Origin: an uncultured Lachnospiraceae bacterium
GTDB lineage: Bacteria > Bacillota > Clostridia > Lachnospirales > Lachnospiraceae
DNA length: 43,656 bases
Reading direction: 5' to 3'
NCBI GenBank assembly: GCA_902786365.1
Contig: CADACD010000020.1
Location: 1-43,656, forward strand
Shown here: positions 35,609 through 43,520 of the stretch, in pieces
Numbering within the stretch: position 1 is the first letter of the stretch
How the letters are laid out: the number at the start of each line of letters is the position of its first letter
Translations under genes and position numbers: made by a program
The notes under the pieces: generated by a model
Told to the model about the DNA's origin: nothing
The model's database searches: none
The model's input: the letters and a program-made list of their open reading frames with translations, nothing else

Positions 35609-35684
35609 ACTATATGTTCCTCCATTTTTCTGCATTTATTTGTATAATATTATCTGCTTTGTTTATTCTATGATAAAAATGAAA

Positions 35685-35720
35685 AAATGCAATAAAAGTT
35701 CACCAGCCTTTATTGCATTT
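35685..35720 (-). terminator. Rho-independent terminator
   Basis: aaatgcaataaa (35685-35696) and tttattgcattt (35709-35720) form a 12-bp stem; on the minus strand it is followed by a T-rich tract (TTTTTTCATTTTT counting the arm end). It directly follows the stop of the P-loop kinase gene. Confidence 0.8.
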
Positions 35721-35725
35721 CATAA

Positions 35726-36316
35726 TTATATATCTTCTTCTATCTTTTTCTTAATTTCCTTAAGACTTTCCTCAAACTCTTCCTCTGAAGAATTATTACA
35801 AATCAGCAATGTTCCCGGATCATTCGGATCTTCAAGATTAGTTGGTATATTAAAGTTTACATTCTTTATGTAATCATACCAGTGTGTCAGCTTCCATGTA
35901 TCTCTGTCTGACGCTCTGTCTATCATTCTCTGATGACATACTTCCGGGTCCGTCCTTACCCACACAACGATGAGTTTTGCATCCTTCTTTTTCAGTTCTT
36001 CCTTGAGACCTCTTATATACTCATCATCTCTGATCTCTGTTGTGAACGGAGCATTAATAAGAACAACATCTTCATATGTGAGTGCTTCCATTGCAAGCGC
36101 CATGATGGCTTCATACTCATAGTCTCTGATTTCAGCGTTAAAGAAGTCACTGCTTCTGTTATACGGCTCGTTTGCAACTTTAAAAATCTGCTTGCTAAGG
36201 CAGATAAGCGTATCCTTGTCCAAATATACAACATGATTGAGCGCCTCTGCAAGCTTCATTGAAACAAATGTCTTTCCACAAGCAGGAGGGCTTGTTACTA
36301 ATATCAGCTTTTTCAT
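35726..36316 (-). CDS. P-loop AAA/kinase-like ATPase
   Basis: About 196 aa. Walker A near residue 10 (VTSPPACGKTFVSMKLAEAL), then LDKDTLICLSKQIF, VVLINAPFTTEIRDD and a lid-like arginine segment (CHQRMIDRASDRD). The fold resembles small-molecule kinases, including the zeta-toxin/chloramphenicol phosphotransferase-type superfamily, but substrate is unknown. I prefer ATG 36316 (MKKLILVTSPP) since GGAGGA lies 9-10 nt upstream, while the ATG at 36325 touches it. It has its own promoter and terminator. Confidence 0.8.
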   Translation of the reverse strand: MKKLILVTSPPACGKTFVSMKLAEALNHVVYLDKDTLICLSKQIFKVANEPYNRSSDFFNAEIRDYEYEAIMALAMEALTYEDVVLINAPFTTEIRDDEYIRGLKEELKKKDAKLIVVWVRTDPEVCHQRMIDRASDRDTWKLTHWYDYIKNVNFNIPTNLEDPNDPGTLLICNNSSEEEFEESLKEIKKKIEEDI

Positions 36317-36342
36317 AGTGTTCATTCCTCCAAATCCGCTAT

Positions 36343-36371
36343 ATTATAACATTAATTTTCATATTTCACAA
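36343..36371 (-). promoter_or_regulatory. promoter of the P-loop kinase gene
   Basis: The minus strand has TTGTGA (36371-36366), a 17-nt spacer and TATAAT (36348-36343), about 27 nt before the start codon. Confidence 0.6.
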
Positions 36372-36491
36372 CAAAAATTTTATTAATAATAATCTATAAT
36401 CTACATAACATTTTACTATTGCGAATAAGGGGAATTTTAATCAACTGAATCAATTCTTTTTCATCAAACATACCCTTTTTTATCCTAACAC

Positions 36492-36520
36492 AAAAAATCC
36501 CTAACCACACCGATTAGGAA
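36492..36520 (-). terminator. terminator behind tRNA-Gly
   Basis: On the minus strand CCTAA and TTAGG pair around TCGGTGTGG and are followed by GATTTTTTG. It lies about 30 nt downstream of the tRNA 3' end. Confidence 0.65.
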
Positions 36521-36550
36521 CTCACATCAAATCTTATAAAAATTAAAAGA

Positions 36551-36623
36551 AGCGCGAGACGGGACTCGAACCCGCGACCCCGACCTTGGCAAGGTCGTGC
36601 TCCACCAACTGAGCCACTCGCGC
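36551..36623 (-). tRNA. tRNA-Gly (GCC anticodon)
   Basis: The minus strand folds as a full cloverleaf of 73 nt: acceptor GCGCGAG/CTCGCGC, D arm with GGCTCAGTTGGT, anticodon stem CGACC/GGTCG with loop TTGCCAA (anticodon GCC), and T arm GCGGG-TTCGAGT-CCCGT. The discriminator is U. CCA is not encoded. It has its own promoter and terminator, so it is a single-tRNA transcription unit. Confidence 0.96.
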
Positions 36624-36656
36624 ATTATCTGTACCAACTTTCTTAGCACAGATTTT

Positions 36657-36685
36657 ATTCTACACTACTATGTCAGATTTGTCAA
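36657..36685 (-). promoter_or_regulatory. tRNA-Gly promoter
   Basis: The minus strand has TTGACA (36685-36680), a 17-nt spacer and TAGAAT (36662-36657), preceded by AAAAAGTGG. The context matches the promoter modules at the left window edge. Confidence 0.75.
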
Positions 36686-36726
36686 CCACTTTTTGTCCCA
36701 AAATATCTTATTTCTCATTTGCAATC

Positions 36727-38418
36727 TTACTCCACTACCACATAACAGTCTTTGCCAAAGAAAGACACACCATATCTTACTATCGTCTGATATCCGGCAT
36801 TTATAAGCTCCATATCATATTTCTTATCATGTATCTGTATTAATGCCTTCTCTGCGTCTGCCACCATCTTGTCGGCACTCTTTGACATCTTAAATTCAAA
36901 GATATATGCCGGCTGGAATATTGATACGGGTTTCATCCACAAGTCTGTCCTTCCATTGCCACTTTCCCTGTTTGACTTTACCACATAATCTCCCATTCCA
37001 TATAATATTCCAGATAGAAAACCATGATAGAAATTTTCATAATAATCATGAAAACTGATGTATAAATTCAGCATGTAGGTAATTTCCTCTTTTACAACTT
37101 CCGCATTCTTGTCTGCAATGGCATCAAACAGTTTTTTTGCATCCCTTTTCTTTAACTGTGCATCAAACCATGTCCGAATCTTGTTTTCAAAAATGTATAA
37201 AACTTCCTGATTCGGTATTGTCATTGTCACATAACATGTTCTGTTTTCAAACCTCTCCGATATTTTCTTAAAATATCCTGCAAAGAACATGAAATTCCAA
37301 AGATTATCCATATTTTCATACACTTCATCATAGGTGATATCTTCATGCACCGGTTTCTCTATGGTCCCCCCTGCTATCAGCAGCTCTATCTCATCCTTTA
37401 CTTCTCTGTCTGCCATATCAATCAGGGTTCGCACAATGGAATTGCTGCTGGTGTTTGCCCAGTAGGATACCGGAAATGCGTCTTCTTTAAACATATGGTC
37501 CTTGATATACTTGATGGTACTCCATGGATTATAGACATTTGCCTCTCCAAAATAGTAGCCATTATACCACTCTTTTAATTCCTCATATTTGTGTTCTAAA
37601 TGATAATCCGCACAGATTTTCTGCACTTCTTCGTCTGTAAATCCAAAATATTCACCATAATTTACGCTCATGATGGAATTGATATCAAGATTATTAAGTC
37701 CTGTGAAAATAGATTCCTTGGAGATTCTTAAACATCCTGTAATCACTGCAAAATACAGATTGTCATTTGTCTTTAATGTACTGCCGAACAGCTCCCTTAT
37801 AAAGTCTACCATTTCTTTGTAAAAACCATACTCATAGGCACCTTCAAGCGGTACATCATATTCATCGAGAAGAACAATCACATCTTTTCCGGTTGCCATT
37901 TTCAGGCACATACACAAAAAATTCAGCGAATCTTTGTATTCATATGGTTCAAGCTCTTCTCTTAAATATTTCATAAAAGTCTCTTTCTCATCTTCCATAA
38001 GATACTCTGATTTCAATATATAGCGGTGTCTTCTAAATTCATTTGCCAGAGTTCTTCTCAGAAGTTTCATGCTGCTCTCCAATGTCGACTGCTTTCCTGA
38101 CTTAAGCGTTAACGAAATAACAGGATATTTTCCCATATGTTTTGTGTATCGTTCTCCTGCTTCCATAATCTTCATGCCGTCAAACAGATGTTTATAATCT
38201 TCTTTGTTTCCCCTCAAATCATATCCATCCTCAAAAAAATATTTGAGCATGCTCAGTGTAAGCGTCTTTCCAAAACGCCTTGGTCTGGTAAACAAATTTA
38301 CCATTGTCTTATTATCTAACAATTCTTTTATGAATAATGTTTTATCAACATAATAATAATCCTCTGAAATCAATTTTTCAAAATTTTCATACCCTATTGG
38401 TAATGGATAAAAATCCAT
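36727..38418 (-). CDS. AAA-ATPase-like / PD-(D/E)XK nuclease-like protein
   Basis: 563 aa. The N-terminal part is the AAA-ATPase_like type (PF09820): LPIGYENFEKLI, YYVDKTLFIKELL and the P-loop variant RPRRFGKTLTLSML (about 45), with VIVLLDEYDVPLEGAYE as Walker B. The C-terminal part is DUF1703-like (PF08011) with a PD-(D/E)XK-type core, GNGRTDLWM followed by AYIFEFKM. These proteins occur in many copies in gut Firmicutes and Bacteroidetes; function is not established, and a nuclease or defence/mobile role has been suggested. GGAGGAG precedes the ATG. Confidence 0.9.
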   Translation of the reverse strand: MDFYPLPIGYENFEKLISEDYYYVDKTLFIKELLDNKTMVNLFTRPRRFGKTLTLSMLKYFFEDGYDLRGNKEDYKHLFDGMKIMEAGERYTKHMGKYPVISLTLKSGKQSTLESSMKLLRRTLANEFRRHRYILKSEYLMEDEKETFMKYLREELEPYEYKDSLNFLCMCLKMATGKDVIVLLDEYDVPLEGAYEYGFYKEMVDFIRELFGSTLKTNDNLYFAVITGCLRISKESIFTGLNNLDINSIMSVNYGEYFGFTDEEVQKICADYHLEHKYEELKEWYNGYYFGEANVYNPWSTIKYIKDHMFKEDAFPVSYWANTSSNSIVRTLIDMADREVKDEIELLIAGGTIEKPVHEDITYDEVYENMDNLWNFMFFAGYFKKISERFENRTCYVTMTIPNQEVLYIFENKIRTWFDAQLKKRDAKKLFDAIADKNAEVVKEEITYMLNLYISFHDYYENFYHGFLSGILYGMGDYVVKSNRESGNGRTDLWMKPVSIFQPAYIFEFKMSKSADKMVADAEKALIQIHDKKYDMELINAGYQTIVRYGVSFFGKDCYVVVE

Positions 38419-38498
38419 ATTTATCTCCTCCTAAAATGTCAATTATAGATATTTTACAATTATAAATATTTATGCTTTTTTCAATTCTAATATCTTTT

Positions 38499-39791
38499 TT
38501 AATAAAACACATGATCTCCTATCACTTCTCCCTGTCTGGAACCATCATTCAACCTAAAAAACAGCCATGGACCTACAATATTTCCCTGCTCCAAAACTTC
38601 TCTTGCTGCCTGATAGCATGTTGCATTTGCACCTCTTGCCAACACAAGTGCAAATCTGTTACTCACCGTTACCGGAGTGAACTGATATGGCTGATAGATG
38701 ACTTCAAATAAAGTGTTTGGAAAACTGATACTGTTGATTCTATTCACTACAACTGCCCCAACACAAAGCATACCATAATAAGTCTGGTTACCGGCTTCAC
38801 ACTCTATCAATGCTGCAAGCATTTCCAAATCATTCGTCTGCATGACATACCCCGGCTGTTCACTGCCACTTCCGTCTTCTCCCTGGTGATTTCCACTGCC
38901 ATCATCTGCCGGTGATGTCGTTTCATTTTCCTGACTTTGTGAATTTCGTATGGACTCTTCATAACTTGCTCTTTCCCTACTCTCTCTTTCCCTTCTCTCC
39001 CGTTCGATGCTCTCTGCTTCTATTATCCTTGACTCTTCTATTCTTCTGTTTTCATCATCAATTGCCTGCTGGTTAGCAAGAACCTTTTTTTCATATTCAA
39101 GTGCTGCCTTTTCTGCCGCCTCAATATTTTCTGCGTACATTAATATCTGCTCATTTGTATCACTTATCTTTTGATTTAAAATCTGCCTCTGTATCGAAAG
39201 TTCTTCCTTTAATTCTAAAAGCTCCTGTTGTTCTTCTTCATATTCCTCTTCCTTTTGTTCTCTTTCAAGTTTGATTTGTTTGTATTTTTCAAGCATTTTT
39301 CTGTCATACTTCGTTAACTCTATCAAATATTCTGCCTTATTCAGCCGTTCGGAAAATGTGCCTTCTGCAAATAAAATATCTATATACGAATATTCACTTA
39401 ATTCATACATGTATTTTATTCGCAGTTTCATATCAGCATATTGTTTTTCCTCATCTTCTGCAGCTATGTCAAGGTCTTTTTTTGTATTATCTAGCTGTGC
39501 TGTCTTTTCACTTATCTGCTGTTCAATACCACTTATCTTTTCAGAAATCTCTGCCAGTTCTGTATTGAGCTGTGACACTACACTTTCAAGCTCGCTTTTT
39601 GTCTCCTGCAGACCGGATGCCTGCTCTTGATAAGATGACATTTGTTCCTGATTATCTTTTTTCGCACTCTCCATCTCTGAAATACTCTGGTTAGCTTTGC
39701 TTACCATCGAATAACATATGACAAACATCATCACAAGAACTGACATCACTATTGTACTTATATATTTTGATTCATTTTTACTGCTGTTCAT
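38499..39791 (-). CDS. secreted cell-wall hydrolase, coiled coil plus SleB-type domain
   Basis: 430 aa. An N-terminal membrane/signal helix (about 11-30) is followed by a long coiled coil (35-270, Glu/Gln/Lys-rich, CwlO/PcsB-like in pattern), a Ser/Arg/Glu stretch and a short Gly/Ser linker, then a Hydrolase_2 (SleB) domain (about 325-430) with the likely catalytic Glu in ALIECEAGNQTYYGM and VGAVVVNRI. SleB enzymes are lytic transglycosylases acting on spore cortex or wall peptidoglycan; the coiled coil suggests regulation by a divisome ABC (FtsEX-like) partner, which is inference. Ribosome binding site is weak (GAAAGAG). Next to another wall-related gene. Confidence 0.87.
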   Translation of the reverse strand: MNSSKNESKYISTIVMSVLVMMFVICYSMVSKANQSISEMESAKKDNQEQMSSYQEQASGLQETKSELESVVSQLNTELAEISEKISGIEQQISEKTAQLDNTKKDLDIAAEDEEKQYADMKLRIKYMYELSEYSYIDILFAEGTFSERLNKAEYLIELTKYDRKMLEKYKQIKLEREQKEEEYEEEQQELLELKEELSIQRQILNQKISDTNEQILMYAENIEAAEKAALEYEKKVLANQQAIDDENRRIEESRIIEAESIERERRERESRERASYEESIRNSQSQENETTSPADDGSGNHQGEDGSGSEQPGYVMQTNDLEMLAALIECEAGNQTYYGMLCVGAVVVNRINSISFPNTLFEVIYQPYQFTPVTVSNRFALVLARGANATCYQAAREVLEQGNIVGPWLFFRLNDGSRQGEVIGDHVFY

Positions 39792-39913
39792 ACTATCTTA
39801 CTCTTTCGTTTCTAATCATATTCATACTACAAATATAATGTACCTGTTGCATTTCACATAGGAACTTATACTCAGAAATTTGATACTGTTGCAATTTAAA
39901 AATTCGCTTTGCG

Positions 39914-40498
39914 TCACCCTAGTTCGGCGATTCTTGTGACACCAACATATATCTGTGATATCTTATACCATGTTGCAAAATCGATGACTCCTGTCTGTGG
40001 CAAATCAAATGTTTTCTGAAATGCCCTGACTGCCGCCTTTGTCTTTTCTCCAAATATTCCGTCTGCATCAATTCTCGGAATATTAGAGTACACTTCTGCT
40101 ATTCTGTCTAATTGCTGCTGAATCTGCCTTACCTTACTTCCTGTGGAACCAATATCAAGGCTGTAGCCAGGATAAGAAATTGGTACACCCGAAATTTGTT
40201 CCGCCGTATTAATATAAATGGAATCACCATAATAGTTTCGAAGTATCTGTATTGCAGAATACCCTGAGTCAGACAATTCTTTTGACCCCCATTGTGCCAG
40301 CCATCCCGGACACAATACTCTCTGTCCATCACAATACTGTGTAAGAATAGGCTGTTTTACATTTGGTCTTGATAAATATTGGTTAAAAATTCCATCTACT
40401 ACTCTTGAGATAGAATCGTAAATATTTCTATTGTTGACCCATTTGTGGTCGTAAGCAGTAGATGATGTAATTGTGAAATTGTAGCCTTTGTTTCTATA
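39914..40498 (-). pseudogene. 3' part of SpoIID-like/peptidoglycan-binding gene cut by integrated element
   Basis: An open frame of 194 codons without a start runs from the recombinase boundary to TGA at 39914. It begins YRNKGYNFTITSSTAYDHKW and continues LTQYCDGQR, then GWLAQWGSKELSDSGYSAIQ, which matches the end of a SpoIID/LytB-type domain (SQWGAKALAEQGYS pattern). A peptidoglycan-binding type 1 domain follows (IGSTGSKVRQIQQQLD, DGIFGEKTKAAVRAFQ). The frame has no stop or frameshift up to the junction; the next in-frame stop is at 40508-40510 inside the recombinase. The N-terminal half must be elsewhere, most simply beyond the element to the right. The remnant could be expressed only after excision. 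Confidence 0.82.
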
Positions 40499-40507
40499 CA
40501 GCGTTAT
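40494..40507. other. predicted element/host junction (att site)
   Basis: The recombinase stop TAG (40496-40494) overlaps the first host codons (TAT AGA, from 40498). Host coding homology begins at or just after 40499 and a host-frame stop lies at 40508-40510, so the crossover should fall in this interval. I cannot define the core without the other end. Confidence 0.5.
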
Positions 40508-42152
40508 CTATATTTTTTCCAAGCTCTCCCAGATACTCTTCCAAGCTGATTTTGAACTTTATCTTGATATCATTTTCCTTAACATCAATTCTCTCTATCA
40601 GCTTTGCAAGTAAAACCTTTTTTTCCTGTATGTCTGCCTCAAGAAATACCTCTGACCAGTTAATCATCATATTTCCCATCAGCTGAAGGTCGCACTTGTC
40701 AACCTCCATATTTCTATATTCTGTTTCTTTTTGCAAACAGGCATTTTCAAGTTCTATTATACTTTGTTCTTTCTCCTTTATCAAGTGGGATAATTTTTCA
40801 GCACTAAATGCGAACTCTCCCCTTAATGCTGATGGGATATTTTCTTCTAATGTTGCAATATCCTTTTTCAAGTCTTTTATCCTGTTTGTAAGTTCTGACA
40901 ATTCTTTTCTCTTACTTTCCCTTTCCTTTTCCTGCAATTCAAGAACATCATCATAGATGGAAATTTTCTTAAAACTGTCAAGGTAAGTTGCTGTCACAGA
41001 ATAAACTATTTCCTCTAATTCCTCTGCCCTGTAGAAACTTTTCCCACTGCACTCTGTAGAGGCATTGGCTTTGGTAGTGCACCTATATCTCCTCGTCATT
41101 TTACTTTTTTTCTCTCCACTCTTTGTTGTCCAGTAATCGTATTTACTTCCGTTCGTGAGTTTACAGCCACAACAGCCACAGTATGCCAGACCCATCAATG
41201 ATAATTTTCCTGTTGTCGATACAGGATATTTTCCCTCATTGTTATCTCTCGCTGTCTTTATATTTTTCTTATGCCGTTCTCTCATTTCCATTGCTTTATT
41301 CCAGATATCCTCTGACACAATGACCAGTTCCTCTATCTGTTTCTCCGATAATATCCATTGCTCCATAGGAAGTCTCTCAAAACTTCCACCACATGAACTT
41401 CTCTGTCTGCGATTGTAAGTCATGTAACCTTTATAAATTGGATTCTGTAATATCTGATTAACAGTACATGCTTTCCAAGTCTTATGAATCGCCGGTACAC
41501 CATTTTCATTTAGCACTTTCGCAATCTTGAATGCTCCGTAACCGTAATTGACAGCATAATCAAATATTTTTCTGACAATCTCTGCTTTTTCCTCATTAAT
41601 CACTAATTTCTTTAAGGCTCTGCCATGATTACTGATTTCTCCCGAATAAACCAAATCATAACCTAAAGGTGCTTTCCCACCTACAAATTTCCCTGCCTTT
41701 ACAGACACTTCCTGTGCAGATTTTACTCTCATTCCTGTTTTTCTGCTCTCACCCTCTGCCTGCCAATAGCGTATGTAGTTTAACAGTTTATCAATATGCT
41801 CTTTTGTTTTTAATTGTCCCTCTTTTACTGACCATACCTCAACTCCCAGATTGTTTAATTCCGAAACATAAGCTGGCGTTTCATCTTCCTTTCTTCCGAT
41901 ACGGTCTGACATATATACTAACAGCACATCAAAACTTTTTGTCTTGGCATCGGCTAATATTTCCTGTAATACCTTTCTTTTTTCAATCGGTGTTTTATAG
42001 CCGGAGACAGCCGGTTCTAAATATTCCTTTTGAAATTCCCACTCATTCATCGTATCAATAAACTTTTTGCATTCTGCACGCTGTACAGGTATATCATCAT
42101 CATGTAACTGTTGCTTTGATGATACTCGGTATAAACAATTCACTCTCTTCAT
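40494..42152 (-). CDS. large serine recombinase (integrase)
   Basis: About 552 aa from ATG 42152 (MKRVNCLYRVSSKQQ), with GGAGAG upstream; an open frame back to 42194 runs into the repeat array and is unlikely. Resolvase catalytic domain (1-150) with nucleophile Ser11 in YRVSS and YMSDRIGRK; recombinase domain (about 165-290; GKAPLGYDLVYSG, QILQNPIYKGYMTYNRR); zinc ribbon (about 325-390; CGCCGCKLTNGS and RYRCTTKANASTECSG); C-terminal coiled coil (400-480). Such enzymes integrate phages and transposons by strand exchange between short att sites. It abuts the truncated SpoIID-like gene, as expected for an integrase at the element end. Confidence 0.93.
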   Translation of the reverse strand: MKRVNCLYRVSSKQQLHDDDIPVQRAECKKFIDTMNEWEFQKEYLEPAVSGYKTPIEKRKVLQEILADAKTKSFDVLLVYMSDRIGRKEDETPAYVSELNNLGVEVWSVKEGQLKTKEHIDKLLNYIRYWQAEGESRKTGMRVKSAQEVSVKAGKFVGGKAPLGYDLVYSGEISNHGRALKKLVINEEKAEIVRKIFDYAVNYGYGAFKIAKVLNENGVPAIHKTWKACTVNQILQNPIYKGYMTYNRRQRSSCGGSFERLPMEQWILSEKQIEELVIVSEDIWNKAMEMRERHKKNIKTARDNNEGKYPVSTTGKLSLMGLAYCGCCGCKLTNGSKYDYWTTKSGEKKSKMTRRYRCTTKANASTECSGKSFYRAEELEEIVYSVTATYLDSFKKISIYDDVLELQEKERESKRKELSELTNRIKDLKKDIATLEENIPSALRGEFAFSAEKLSHLIKEKEQSIIELENACLQKETEYRNMEVDKCDLQLMGNMMINWSEVFLEADIQEKKVLLAKLIERIDVKENDIKIKFKISLEEYLGELGKNIDNAV

Positions 42153-42184
42153 GTTCCATCTCTCCATTTCCATTTTCTTTTTGT

Positions 42185-42382
42185 GTTTCATCATTTCTGT
42201 TTGCGTTTCATCATTTCTGCTTGTGTTTCATCTTTTCTTCTTGCGTTTCATTATTTCTTGCGTTTCATCATTTCTGTTTGCATTTCATCATTTCTTCTTC
42301 TGTTTCATCTTTTCTTCTTGCGTTTCATCTTTTTTTCTCGTGTTTCATTATTTCTTTTTGCTTTTCATCATTTTCTGCTTGT
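42185..42382. repeat. ten tandem copies of a 20-bp repeat
   Basis: Units on the plus strand start gtttcatcatttctgtttgc; starts at 42185, 42205, 42225, 42245 (17 bp, one deletion), 42262, 42282, 42302, 42322, 42342, 42362. Each keeps tttcat plus a T-rich tail; variation is mainly at positions 8-9 and 14-20. A degenerate partial copy lies at 42165-42184. The period is not a multiple of three and minus-strand frames are stopped, so it is not a protein repeat. It lies between the small ORF and the recombinase. Confidence 0.85.
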
Positions 42383-42383
42383 A

Positions 42384-42707
42384 TTACTCTCTCTTTCTTT
42401 TTTCATCTTCCATCTGTACTGCTCTATCCTCTTTTTGTCTGACTTCCTGCTCCTTTTGGGTGTGAAATTGTAACGCTGTATCCTCTCTTTGTAAAGACGC
42501 AAATTTCTTATTGATATATGTCCTTTTCAGCCAATCCCTTATCTCTCCATTGATACCAAGATTTTTTTCACTAAATTCAGCCGACACACGATAGGAACCA
42601 CACTGTGTTGTAAATGAATGACCTTCCACACTGTCTGTCTCTCTCTCGTTATTAGTTAGTAAATTAATATGTTCTTTTTTGTCTGAATATTCTCTACCAT
42701 ATTCCAT
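42384..42707 (-). CDS. small protein of the mobile element, possibly TnpW-like
   Basis: 107 aa, hydrophilic. GGAGGTAGTTTT precedes the ATG, which supports translation. The centre (about 35-70; GSYRVSAEFSEKNLGINGEI, then RDWLKRTYI) loosely resembles the short TnpW-type proteins of Tn4451-like elements, which have a Y-x-V-x-x-x-F-S core and a terminal helix. The C terminus is a Glu/Lys/Arg-rich helix that ends at the repeat array. Its place just before a large serine recombinase fits such a partner. The family match is from memory and weak. Confidence 0.6.
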   Translation of the reverse strand: MEYGREYSDKKEHINLLTNNERETDSVEGHSFTTQCGSYRVSAEFSEKNLGINGEIRDWLKRTYINKKFASLQREDTALQFHTQKEQEVRQKEDRAVQMEDEKRKRE

Positions 42708-43293
42708 AAAACTACCTCCAAATTTTTAAAAGATAGTCATGGATATTGAAATGTCGTTTTTCACGTCTATCAGTGATTCCTAATGTATGATGTCTTTTTT
42801 TCAAAAACCTCTTTTCTTTTCAAAAAACCTTTCAAATAAACTATGATACTGCTATAGGCTGTTATATGTATTTCAAATATTCCAGACGTATTTCACTATA
42901 ACCATAAAAACTCCCATCTTTTGACAGATATGCTTAACCTTTTCAATTTTATTTTGCAAATGTATTCACAATATCAGTATCTGTTCTGCAATTTTAAATT
43001 GACTCTATTTTTGCTGTCATAAACAGATTGTTTATTATCTGTCATTTGATATGCCATTTTCTAATGCTTTTGCATACCTGTTTTTTCACTGTTCTCATTT
43101 TCCAACCAGTTAATTTTCTGACTGCCAAATATGACCAGCCATGGAGACCCCCATTTTTATTTATTTTTCAAAAACCATATTTTCAGACTATTTTTTTACT
43201 AAAATCAAAAATAATTTTCTCTTCTCATTTCCCCACCCAAAAAAATATAGTACTATCTTCTTTGTACTATCAGAATAACTGTAAAATAGTAAA
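42708..43293. other. non-coding stretch inside the element
   Basis: No gene with a credible start and ribosome binding site. Short frames reading KWGSPWLVIFGSQKINWLEN or MAYQMTDNKQSVYDSKNR on the minus strand (about 43020-43165) are too short to accept. An inverted repeat atagtac/gtactat lies at 43247-43270, and TGACAGATA occurs in both orientations near 42922 and 43037. Confidence 0.5.
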
Positions 43294-43336
43294 AAAATGC
43301 TATACAGACTTGATGTTTATGTCTGTATAGCATTTT
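43294..43336 (-). terminator. Rho-independent terminator of the element operon
   Basis: A 16-bp perfect stem (arms 43294-43309 and 43321-43336, aaaatgctatacagac / gtctgtatagcatttt) with an 11-nt loop, followed on the minus strand by seven T residues. It directly follows the frameshifted gene ending at 43342. Confidence 0.85.
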
Positions 43337-43341
43337 ATACT

Positions 43342-43520
43342 TTAATTTATTTCATATGGATTGAGATTACCGTAAATGTTAATTTCAATGTATGTTTTCT
43401 TAAGGTCTATCTCTTCTATTCTGCCTGTCATTGTATCAAGTGACGCTTTCTCAGATAATGTATCCACTATGCATAGTGACTGTGGTATCTCAACACCATT
43501 TAATTTTATTACCGCCCCAT
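43342..43520 (-). pseudogene. small phage-like gene, frameshifted after its start codon
   Basis: The ATG at 43520-43518 overlaps the stop of the upstream gene as TAATG, the usual coupled arrangement, but ATG GGG CGG is followed at once by TAA. Adding one G to the G4 run would open a 59-codon frame reading AVIKLNGVEIPQSLCIVDTL and ending GNLNPYEIN at 43342. The N-terminal KLNGVEIP motif is similar to small phage tail-type proteins (DUF6711-like, from memory). It is either a broken gene or a phase-variable or recoded one. A strong terminator follows. Confidence 0.6.

Noticed and set aside
42185-42382. CRISPR array
   Set aside because: Units are contiguous 20-bp repeats with no unique spacers, and no cas gene is present.
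42067-42473. Three plus-strand open frames through the repeat array
   Set aside because: They exist in all three frames only because the 20-bp repeat is T-rich and has no stops; translations are repeats of the same low-complexity string.
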